Assembly (NCBI GenBank): GCA_945873015.1
Contig: CAMCBY010000218.1
Location: forward strand, 1 to 7,036
DNA: 7,036 bases
Direction of reading: 5' to 3'
Source of the DNA: Klebsiella pneumoniae
GTDB taxonomy: Bacteria; Pseudomonadota; Gammaproteobacteria; Ga0077536
A program made the position numbers and the translations under genes. Of this stretch, positions 1 to 5,787 are shown in pieces. Numbering within the stretch: position 1 is the stretch's first letter; every line of letters starts with the position of its first letter. The notes below the pieces were generated by a model. The model was not told the DNA's origin and made no database searches. It was given only the letters and a program-made list of their open reading frames with translations.

Positions 1-65
1 CCACAAAAGATCACGTGCCGACGCTCACTTTGAGACCGACAGCCAATAAATTCCTACCTGTGACG

Positions 66-85
66 CCCCGATTCCATCTTCGGGG
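66..85 (-). terminator. Possible weak terminator hairpin after mocA
   Basis: CCCCGA at 66-71 pairs with TCGGGG at 80-85 around an 8-base loop, beginning 16 bases past the mocA stop. On the minus strand no run of T follows, so it is not a convincing intrinsic terminator; it could protect the 3' end of the xdhC-mocA transcript. The rest of 1-101 holds no gene I can support. Confidence 0.28.
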
Positions 86-101
86 GGCAAATATCGTGTG
101 T

Positions 102-674
102 CTACAGCGTATCGAGATCGGCGGGGGTATCAACGTCGCGCAGCACGCCACGGTCATCGGTAATCAATTCGTAGATTTCGCTGACATGTGCATCGAGTAC
201 CGCGCGTGCGCCACGGTCACCCCGCAAGGCGATTAACTCAGCGCCGAAACGCGCCGGGAATATCACCGGATGACCGGCTTGCTCTGCGCAACGCGGCACG
301 ATGATGCTGTCTTCGCGGCGCCAGCATGCGGCGAGCAGGGTCAAGGTGGTCGGAGCTATCACCGGCATGTCGGCCAGCGCCACCATCCACGCCGCACTGT
401 CGCGGCTGGCCGCCACGCCGCAGGCGAGGCTGTGGCCCATGCCGAGTGCGGCATCGACACACGGCACCACGGTATAACCGTGGCCCTCGAATGCGCTCGC
501 GGTTGTGCTGTCATCCGCGCGAACCACCACCACCATGCGGTCAACCGCTGCCTTCAGCCGCGCCGCCGCCTGTAAACCCAGCGCCACGCCGCTCGGCAGT
601 TGCGCAAGGATTTTATTCGCGCCAAAACGCCGCGCGGCGCCGCCCGCCAGCAGCACGCCGGTCAAGGGCAACAT
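102..674 (-). CDS. mocA: MocA-like molybdenum cofactor nucleotidyltransferase
   Basis: This 190-aa cytoplasmic protein probably transfers a nucleotide (CMP in the MocA family) from NTP to molybdopterin, giving the dinucleotide cofactor used by xanthine-dehydrogenase-family enzymes. Visible in the sequence: the N-terminal nucleotide-binding loop LAGGAARRFGANK (residues 9-21), the MocA-type GMGHSL (78-83), the metal-binding DMP (102-104), GHP (134-136), GDRGAR (152-157) and the C-terminal DVDTPADL (180-187). Length and motif order fit a complete family member. It starts with ATG 8 bp after the xdhC stop; its ribosome site is weak (ACGAG close to the start), so translational coupling is plausible. 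The pairing with xdhC favours MocA over MobA. The loop reads LAGG, as in GTP-using MobA, where E. coli MocA has a TAAG-type loop, so the nucleotide used is uncertain. Family assignment is firm; CTP specificity is inferred. Confidence 0.85.
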   Translation of the reverse strand: MLPLTGVLLAGGAARRFGANKILAQLPSGVALGLQAAARLKAAVDRMVVVVRADDSTTASAFEGHGYTVVPCVDAALGMGHSLACGVAASRDSAAWMVALADMPVIAPTTLTLLAACWRREDSIIVPRCAEQAGHPVIFPARFGAELIALRGDRGARAVLDAHVSEIYELITDDRGVLRDVDTPADLDTL

Positions 675-682
675 GGTCTCGT

Positions 683-1636
683 TCAGAGCGCAGTTCTCGT
701 GGTGGTGATGCGCACGCCGTTGCGCGCCGCGGTGATGTCGGTCATCACGGCGAGCGCAATTTCGGACGGCTTGCGGGTATTGAGATCGATACCGACGGGC
801 CCACGGATACGTTTGACCTCGGCATCACTCACGCCAAAATGTTCAATCAAACGTGCCGCGCGGCTGGCGGTAGTGCGACCCGAGCCGAGCGCGCCCACGT
901 AGAAGGCCTGCGTGCGCAGTCCCTCCAGCATGGCCATGTCGTCGACCTTGGGGTCGTGGGTCAAGGCGACGATGGCGGTGTGGGCATCACACACCCGATC
1001 GGCAATAAAATCGTCCGGGTAATCACCGCTCACCGCACAATCGGGCAAGGTCCAGGCTTCGCGATATTCTGCTCGCGGGTCACATACCGCGACCGTGTAG
1101 TCGAGCAGTTGTGCGTAACGGCACACCCAGCTCGCCAACTCGCCCGCACCGACCACCACCAATTGCCAGGCCGGTTCATAGACGACATTCAAGACTTCGC
1201 CTTCGAAACGCGTACGCGCATCCTCATCGGCCTCGGCCCACGAGACTTTGCGCTGTTCGAGGTCGAGCCGTCGTACCACCGCCGCACCATCACGCAACGC
1301 CGCCATCATTGGCGCCAGGTCGGGAATGGTGGCGAGCGGCTCCAGGGTCAGTAACAGGCGGCCACCGCAGGGCAAGGTGCGGCTGGTATCGGAGTTGTAT
1401 TCGAGGGTCTCAAACCCTTGCGGAAACTGCTGCCGCACCCGCGCCAGCAATTCTTCTTCGATGCAACCACCCGACACTGAGCCTGCGATGCGCCCTCCTT
1501 CGCTCATCACCATCACCGCGCCGGGCGGCCGCGGTGAAGAACCCCAGGTGTGGGCGACCGTCGCCAGCACCACCCGCTCACCCTCGGCCACCCATTGCTG
1601 GCCGCGCTCGATGATTTCGATTTCGCTACGACTCAT
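683..1636 (-). CDS. xdhC: XdhC family molybdenum cofactor insertion protein
   Basis: This 317-aa cytoplasmic protein is of the XdhC/CoxI family, whose members bind molybdenum cofactor, promote its sulfuration and hand it to xanthine-dehydrogenase-type enzymes. The N-terminal XdhC_CoxI domain shows THWG-like TWGSSPRPPGA (30-40), GSVSGGCIE (52-60, with Cys58) and PCGG (89-92, with Cys90). The C-terminal Rossmann-type XdhC_C domain shows VVGAGE (161-166), CDPR (185-188), LTHDPKVDD (225-233), GALGSGRTT (248-256) and RGPVGIDLNTRKPSEIA (278-294). Both domains are intact and the length is normal. The ATG start is supported by AGAGG 7 bases upstream. It is followed after 8 bp by the mocA-like gene, so the two form a cofactor synthesis and delivery unit. 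The client dehydrogenase is not in the window and may lie beyond the left edge or elsewhere. In some genomes such pairs serve CO or aldehyde dehydrogenases, so the client enzyme cannot be named. Confidence 0.93.
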   Translation of the reverse strand: MSRSEIEIIERGQQWVAEGERVVLATVAHTWGSSPRPPGAVMVMSEGGRIAGSVSGGCIEEELLARVRQQFPQGFETLEYNSDTSRTLPCGGRLLLTLEPLATIPDLAPMMAALRDGAAVVRRLDLEQRKVSWAEADEDARTRFEGEVLNVVYEPAWQLVVVGAGELASWVCRYAQLLDYTVAVCDPRAEYREAWTLPDCAVSGDYPDDFIADRVCDAHTAIVALTHDPKVDDMAMLEGLRTQAFYVGALGSGRTTASRAARLIEHFGVSDAEVKRIRGPVGIDLNTRKPSEIALAVMTDITAARNGVRITTTRTAL

Positions 1637-1643
1637 GTTTGAG

Positions 1644-1648
1644 CCTCT
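1644..1648 (-). promoter_or_regulatory. Ribosome binding site of xdhC
   Basis: AGAGG on the minus strand ends 7 bases before the ATG at 1636. It supports that start and shows that xdhC has its own initiation signal after the palindrome-bearing gap. Confidence 0.7.
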
Positions 1649-1660
1649 TTGAATTGCCCT

Positions 1661-1745
1661 GTAGCTGCGAATTCATTCGCACCTTCTGTTTCCGGGGCCT
1701 GTATCGACGGCGCGTCATTGCATGTGCGAATAAATTCGCACCTAC
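1661..1745. repeat. REPIN-like pair of inverted GTAG-headed palindromes
   Basis: Two 22-bp copies of one element face each other. The plus-strand copy at 1661-1682 has the head GTAGC followed by TGCGAA, a TTCA loop and TTCGCA. The minus-strand copy at 1745-1724 has the head GTAGG, then TGCGAA, a TTTA loop and TTCGCA. The copies agree at 20 of 22 positions, and each can fold into a 6-7 bp hairpin. About 41 bp separate them. A GTAG tetranucleotide before a short palindrome is the signature of REP elements mobilised by RAYT (TnpA-REP, Y1 transposase-like) proteins, and an inverted pair is called a REPIN or BIME. The unit begins 11 bases after the mlaC stop and ends before the xdhC ribosome site, a typical intergenic position. 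No RAYT gene is in the window. The pairing is seen directly; the REPIN class is inferred until other copies are found in the genome. Confidence 0.75.
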
Positions 1746-1755
1746 ACAAGCGCGC

Positions 1756-2388
1756 TCAGGGCGGCAGGCCACCGTGTTTGGCTTTGTAGTCGGCGATGCG
1801 ACCTTCGAGATCGGTCAACAGGCCGTCCATGCCACCGGCTTTGACGATGGCGCTGAAGGTGCTGCGGTAATTGTTGACCAGGCTGACACCTTCGATGACC
1901 ACGTCATAGGCCACCCAGGTGCCCTTGGTCTGTTTCAGGCGGTAGGTGATCGGGATACGTTTGTCAGCGGTGACCACCGCGGTATCCACGGTAGCCCGAT
2001 CTTTGCGCACCTGCTCGGCGAGATACTCGACCCGCTGGTCGGAATAGGACTCGATGCGGGTGCGATAGGTGTCTTCAAGGTACTGCGAGAAATATTCAAC
2101 GAACTGCCGTTTCTCTTCCGTGGTCGCTTCCTGCCAGTTGGTCGCCAGCACACTCTGGGACATGCTGCGGAAATCGAAGCGGTCGTTGATGATGCGGCCG
2201 ATACTCGCCCAGCGCTGCTCGCGCTCGAGGCTGTGGCCCTTCAGTTCGTCAATGACGTGGTTGATGGCGTCTTTGACGGTGTCAGTGGGGCTGGTGTCTG
2301 CGCTTGCCGGCGCCGCCGGCAAGAGCAGCGCCAATAGCAGCCCGACCAGCATGGTCAGGACGCGCACGGTGTGATTCGCCTGCAGCAT
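1756..2388 (-). CDS. MlaC/Ttg2D-family periplasmic phospholipid-binding protein
   Basis: This 210-aa protein is of the MlaC (Ttg2D, toluene tolerance) family. Members shuttle phospholipid through the periplasm between outer-membrane MlaA and the inner-membrane MlaFEDB transporter. A Sec signal peptide is clear: Arg9, a hydrophobic run at about 10-23, and an ASA cleavage site at 28-30. The mature part carries the family landmarks: IGRIINDRFDFRSMSQSVL near the start, TEEKRQFVEYFSQYLEDTY in the middle, then GTWVAYDVVIEGVSLVNNYRS near the end. I chose the ATG at 2388 because GAGG lies 8 bases upstream. A GTG at 2415, directly after the ileS stop, would add nine residues but has no visible ribosome site. 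No other mla gene adjoins it; it follows ileS by 27 bp and probably shares its transcript. HpnM-like relatives belong to the same family, so involvement in another lipid pathway is possible. Confidence 0.88.
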   Translation of the reverse strand: MLQANHTVRVLTMLVGLLLALLLPAAPASADTSPTDTVKDAINHVIDELKGHSLEREQRWASIGRIINDRFDFRSMSQSVLATNWQEATTEEKRQFVEYFSQYLEDTYRTRIESYSDQRVEYLAEQVRKDRATVDTAVVTADKRIPITYRLKQTKGTWVAYDVVIEGVSLVNNYRSTFSAIVKAGGMDGLLTDLEGRIADYKAKHGGLPP

Positions 2389-2396
2389 TTCGCGGG

Positions 2397-2400
2397 CCTC
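2397..2400 (-). promoter_or_regulatory. Ribosome binding site deciding the mlaC-like start
   Basis: GAGG on the minus strand lies 8 bases before the ATG at 2388. No comparable purine-rich site precedes the alternative GTG at 2415, so this site favours the shorter protein, which also has a more usual signal-peptide n-region. Confidence 0.6.
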
Positions 2401-2415
2401 GATTGATTGATTCAC

Positions 2416-5400
2416 TTATACCGTAGAACGCCTGATACCGACCACGATTGATTCGTCGCCGATCTCGAAACGCTCCTGCCACTCACCGGTGGGTGCAGCG
2501 ACGTCCAGCAATTCCACTGCCAAAGTCTCGCGGCCAATAAAATCACGATTACGCGCGATTGATTCTGCGAGCGCCGGCGATGCCGCGTACTGGACCGAAA
2601 TTCTATCGGTCAGTTCCAGATCGGCCGACTTGCGCATGCCTTGAATACGGTTGACGACCTCGCGGGCATGGCCCTGGGCACGCAGTTCATCGTCGATTTG
2701 TACGTCCAGCGCGACGGTGATGCCACCCTCCTGCGCGACAGTCCACGCGCCTATCTCCTCGGACAGAATATCGACCTCGTCGGCCTTGACCTCAAACGTG
2801 CCGCCTTCAACCGTCACTTCGATGCGGCCTTCGCTCTGCAGACGACGGATGTCGGCGTCATCGAGCGCGGCAATGATCGCGGCGACCGCCTTCATCTGTT
2901 TGCCGAGGCGTGGCCCGAGCTTCTTGAAATCGGCCTTGGCCGAGCACTTCACCACCCCGCTGGAATCGGCGATGTATTCGATGGCGCGCACATTGACCTC
3001 ATCGAGAATGATGTCGCGCACCCGCTCCACCTCACGCTCATCGACCGCGTGACCGATCACCAGCAGCATGCGCGACAGTGGCTGACGCACATTGATGTGG
3101 CTGCGATTGCGCAGCAGCAATACCAGTTGCACCACGGTGCGCGCGAGTTCCATACGCGCTTCGAGTTCGGGTTGGATCACCGCCTGGTCAGCCACCGGGA
3201 AACGCGCCAGGTGTACCGACGGAGCGTCATCGCGTTTGACCACCTCGTTCAAGCGACGAAACAGCCAGTCGGCAAAAAACGGCGCCACCGGACTCATCAT
3301 GACCGCCAGGCCAAACAGACAATCGAAGGTGGTCTGGTAAGCACACAGCTTGTCGTGCACCGACACCGCCTCGGTGCTGGCGCTGGCCTTCTTGGCCGCC
3401 CAGAAACGCGGCCGCGAACGACGGATATACCAGTTGGAAAGTTCTTCGACGAACTGTTCCATGGCACGCGCGGCGCGCGTGCAGTCGTAACTGTCGAGGG
3501 ACTGATCGGCGAGCGCGATGGTGGAATTCAAGCGGCTCAGGATCCACTGATCGAGTTCGCTGCGCGCGCCGGGCGGGATGCTTGCTTCGGCACCGACAAA
3601 ACCGTCGATGTTCGCGTAGCTCGCCATGAAACGGTAGACATTCTCGATGGTGCCGAAGAACTTGCCGCGAGTTTCGGCGAGGCCGCGCTCGGCGAACTTC
3701 ATGTTGTCCCACGGTGGTGAGTTACTCATCATGTACCAACGTACGACGTCGGCGCCGTAGCGCCCTACGACGTCCATCGGATTGACGGTATTGCCCTTGG
3801 ACTTGGACATCTTCTCGCCCTTCTCGTCGAGAATCAGTCCGTTCACCACCACGTTCTTGAACGCGACGTCGTGTTTCACCAAGGTCGCGATGGCATGCAG
3901 GGTGTAGAACCAGCCGCGGGTCTGATCGACGCCTTCACAGATGAAGTCGGCCGGGAAATTACGTTCAAACGCCTCTTTGTTCTCGAACGGGTAATGCCAT
4001 TGCGCGAACGGCATGGCGCCCGAATCGAACCACACATCGAGCACGTCCGGCACGCGGCGCATGGTGCCGCCATCGGGCGCCGGCCAGGTGAAGGCATCGA
4101 CGAAAGGCCGGTGCAGATCGAGCGCCTCGCCTTGCGGCAGGTCCGTGCCGCATTTTTCACGCAGTTCGGCTATCGAGCCGATGACCTCGAAATATTCCGA
4201 ACCGGGTGTATCCGACACCCAGATCGGCAGCGGTGTACCCCAGTAGCGCTTGCGCGACAGCGCCCAATCGACGTTGTTCTCCAGCCAGTTGCCAAAACGG
4301 CCGTCGCGGATCGCGGGCGGATGCCAGTTGATGGTCTGATTGAGGTTGACCAGGCGGTCCTTCTCGGCGGTGGTACGCACGAACCAGGACTCGACCGGGT
4401 AACTCATGAGCGGCGTGCCCTTGCGCCAGTCATGCGGGTAGTTATGCAGATAGTCGACGCGTTTGTAGAGCAGACCGCGATTTTTCAGGTCGCGCATGAT
4501 CGGTTTGTCGGCGTCCTTGAACCATAAGCCGGCGACCAGCGCGACGGCCTCGGTGAACTTGCCGTCGGGCGCAACCGGATTGACCATCGGCAGGTTTTCG
4601 CGGCGGCCGACGTCGTAATCCTCGGCGCCGAACGCCGGCGCGATATGCACGATGCCGGTGCCGTCATCGACGGTCACGTAATCGGCGCTGCAGATGCGCC
4701 AGGTGTCGTCGGGATAATTCACCCCATCGACGCGGAACAGCGGCTCATACCGACGGCCCAGCAGGTCGCGGCCCCGATGGTGTTCGAGCACGGTGTACTC
4801 GCCTTCCAGCGCCGCCAGCCTCGCACTCGCCAGCACCAGCCGTTCGTCCCCTTGCTGCACGGTCACGTAGTCGAGGTCTTCACCCACCACCAAGGCGACA
4901 TTGGACGGCAAGGTCCACGGTGTGGTGGTCCAGGCGAGGTAGGACAAACCGCTGTCGCTGGCATCACGGAAACGCACATAGACGCTCGGGTCAGTCACCT
5001 CCTCGTAACCGAGGCTGACTTCATGGGACGACAGCACCGTGCCGGTGCCGGGGCTGTACCACTGAATCTTGTAGCCCTTGAACAGCAGATCGCGCTCGTA
5101 CATCTGTTTGAGCAACCACCACACCGACTCGATGTATTCGTTGTGGAAGGTCACATAGGGTGTTTCCAGATCGACCCAGTAGCCGATGCGTACGGTCAGC
5201 TCGTCCCAATCTTTCTTGTAGCGCAGCACACTGGCGCGACAGGCGGCATTAAAGGCCTCGATGCCGTATTTCTCGACCTCGGCGCGACCGTCCAGGCCGA
5301 GTTCTTTCTCAACCTCGATTTCGACCGGCAGACCGTGGGTATCCCAGCCGCCTTTGCGCTCGACGCGAAAACCCTTGAGGGTCTTGTAGCGACAGAACAC

Positions 5401-5604
5401 GTCCTTGATGGTGCGCCCCAGTACGTGATGAATGCCCGGCCGGCCATTGGCGGTCGGCGGGCCCTCGTAAAACGTAAAAGACGGAGCATCGGCGCGGGCC
5501 GAGATGCTGGCGCTGAAGGTGTCCTCGGCGGCCCAGATGTCGAGCATCGCCAGTTCCAGTTGCGGCAGGTCGAGTGCCTTGATTTCGAGAAAGGAAGTGG
5601 TCAT
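2416..5604 (-). CDS. ileS: Isoleucyl-tRNA synthetase, type 2, with GIHH signature
   Basis: This 1062-aa class I aminoacyl-tRNA synthetase charges tRNA-Ile in the cytoplasm and edits misactivated valine. In order: the signature region after GPPTANGRP has GIHH at 57-60 where HXGH is expected; GWDTHGLPVE at 86-95; the CP1 editing domain with WTTTPWTLPSN (225-235) and GTGIVHIAP (315-323) followed by Asp329 in the editing pocket; DQTRGWFY (560-567); KMSKS (598-602); and the anticodon-binding region from NWYIRRSR (724 onward). The C-terminus lacks the cysteine-rich zinc site of E. coli-type IleRS and instead has a DELRAQGHAREVVNRIQ-containing domain as in type 2 enzymes. Length and architecture point to IleS2. 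The ATG start matches the family N-terminus, although no strong ribosome site is seen. ribF and lspA, the usual gammaproteobacterial neighbours, are absent. Identity is secure; type 2 is strongly supported; drug tolerance is inferred from the motif. Confidence 0.96.
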   Translation of the reverse strand: MTTSFLEIKALDLPQLELAMLDIWAAEDTFSASISARADAPSFTFYEGPPTANGRPGIHHVLGRTIKDVFCRYKTLKGFRVERKGGWDTHGLPVEIEVEKELGLDGRAEVEKYGIEAFNAACRASVLRYKKDWDELTVRIGYWVDLETPYVTFHNEYIESVWWLLKQMYERDLLFKGYKIQWYSPGTGTVLSSHEVSLGYEEVTDPSVYVRFRDASDSGLSYLAWTTTPWTLPSNVALVVGEDLDYVTVQQGDERLVLASARLAALEGEYTVLEHHRGRDLLGRRYEPLFRVDGVNYPDDTWRICSADYVTVDDGTGIVHIAPAFGAEDYDVGRRENLPMVNPVAPDGKFTEAVALVAGLWFKDADKPIMRDLKNRGLLYKRVDYLHNYPHDWRKGTPLMSYPVESWFVRTTAEKDRLVNLNQTINWHPPAIRDGRFGNWLENNVDWALSRKRYWGTPLPIWVSDTPGSEYFEVIGSIAELREKCGTDLPQGEALDLHRPFVDAFTWPAPDGGTMRRVPDVLDVWFDSGAMPFAQWHYPFENKEAFERNFPADFICEGVDQTRGWFYTLHAIATLVKHDVAFKNVVVNGLILDEKGEKMSKSKGNTVNPMDVVGRYGADVVRWYMMSNSPPWDNMKFAERGLAETRGKFFGTIENVYRFMASYANIDGFVGAEASIPPGARSELDQWILSRLNSTIALADQSLDSYDCTRAARAMEQFVEELSNWYIRRSRPRFWAAKKASASTEAVSVHDKLCAYQTTFDCLFGLAVMMSPVAPFFADWLFRRLNEVVKRDDAPSVHLARFPVADQAVIQPELEARMELARTVVQLVLLLRNRSHINVRQPLSRMLLVIGHAVDEREVERVRDIILDEVNVRAIEYIADSSGVVKCSAKADFKKLGPRLGKQMKAVAAIIAALDDADIRRLQSEGRIEVTVEGGTFEVKADEVDILSEEIGAWTVAQEGGITVALDVQIDDELRAQGHAREVVNRIQGMRKSADLELTDRISVQYAASPALAESIARNRDFIGRETLAVELLDVAAPTGEWQERFEIGDESIVVGIRRSTV

Positions 5605-5652
5605 TAACCGTATCGGCTTTGTGGTGATGATGGGGAAATTCCGGCGCCCGGG

Positions 5653-5658
5653 ATTATA
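5653..5658 (-). promoter_or_regulatory. Probable ileS promoter -10 box
   Basis: A perfect TATAAT on the minus strand would start transcription near 5646, giving a leader of about 41 bases before the ileS ATG. At the matching -35 position (about 5676-5681) there is only GC-rich sequence inside a 12-bp palindrome, with no good TTGACA match, so the -35 is weak or activator-assisted. It would drive ileS and probably mlaC. Confidence 0.55.
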
Positions 5659-5670
5659 GCCGAAGCCGCT

Positions 5671-5714
5671 CGCCGCGCGGCGTTGCGCGGTATTTGTCGC
5701 ACACTTTGCGCGGT
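5671..5714. promoter_or_regulatory. Palindrome and paired 9-bp direct repeats, possible operator
   Basis: Between the two divergent promoters lies a perfect 12-bp palindrome, CGCCGCGCGGCG (5671-5682). Next to it are two exact copies of TTGCGCGGT at 5683-5691 and 5706-5714, spaced 23 bp start to start. The palindrome covers the expected ileS -35, and the second repeat covers the region where a -35 for the plus-strand gene would fall. This placement would suit a regulator acting on both genes, but the sequence is very GC-rich and the repeats are short. No known binding motif is recognised. Confidence 0.3.
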
Positions 5715-5722
5715 GAACTTTG

Positions 5723-5731
5723 TGCTATGGT
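5723..5731 (+). promoter_or_regulatory. Probable extended -10 promoter of the HD-GYP gene
   Basis: TGCTATGGT is a TGn-extended -10 element (hexamer TATGGT, four of six consensus positions). A -35 is poor: TTTGCG at 5705-5710 would leave a 15-bp spacer, which only an extended -10 would tolerate. Transcription would start near 5738 and give a GC-rich leader of about 50 bases with a small possible hairpin (CGGGC at 5749-5753 with GCCCG at 5757-5761). Confidence 0.42.
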
Positions 5732-5776
5732 TTGGCGGCCCCGCCGCACGGGCCCGGCCCGCTGACGAATCACCAC

Positions 5777-5781
5777 GAGGA
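5777..5781 (+). promoter_or_regulatory. Ribosome binding site deciding a GTG start
   Basis: GAGGA lies 6 bases before the GTG at 5788. It fixes this non-ATG start for the HD-GYP protein; the reading frame offers no ATG as well placed, and the GAF domain begins soon after. Confidence 0.72.
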
Positions 5782-5787
5782 TAGAGC

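Noticed and set aside
326..1354. Plus-strand open frame of 342 codons across mocA and xdhC
   Set aside because: It runs opposite two recognised genes and across their junction; the start is Arg/Pro-rich low-complexity sequence and no ribosome site supports it.
1661..1745. CRISPR or integrase attachment site
   Set aside because: Only two copies in inverted orientation, each an internal palindrome with a GTAG head, and no array, cas genes or integrase nearby.
1639..2337. Plus-strand open frame of 232 codons covering the palindromes and opposing mlaC
   Set aside because: It reads through the repeat region and antisense to the MlaC-family gene, with no recognisable protein features.
2641..3720. 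Plus-strand open frame of 359 codons opposite the 3' part of ileS
   Set aside because: Antisense shadow of ileS; composition is unusual (rich in His, Arg, Asp) and no domain is recognisable.
4645..5607. Long plus-strand open frame (320 codons) opposite the 5' part of ileS
   Set aside because: It lies wholly antisense to a clearly recognised ileS, has no family motif, and such open antisense frames are common in GC-rich genes.
5605..5787. Cyclic-dinucleotide riboswitch or T-box leader
   Set aside because: The ileS leader is only about 40 bases and the HD-GYP leader about 50; neither shows a recognisable GEMM or T-box core.
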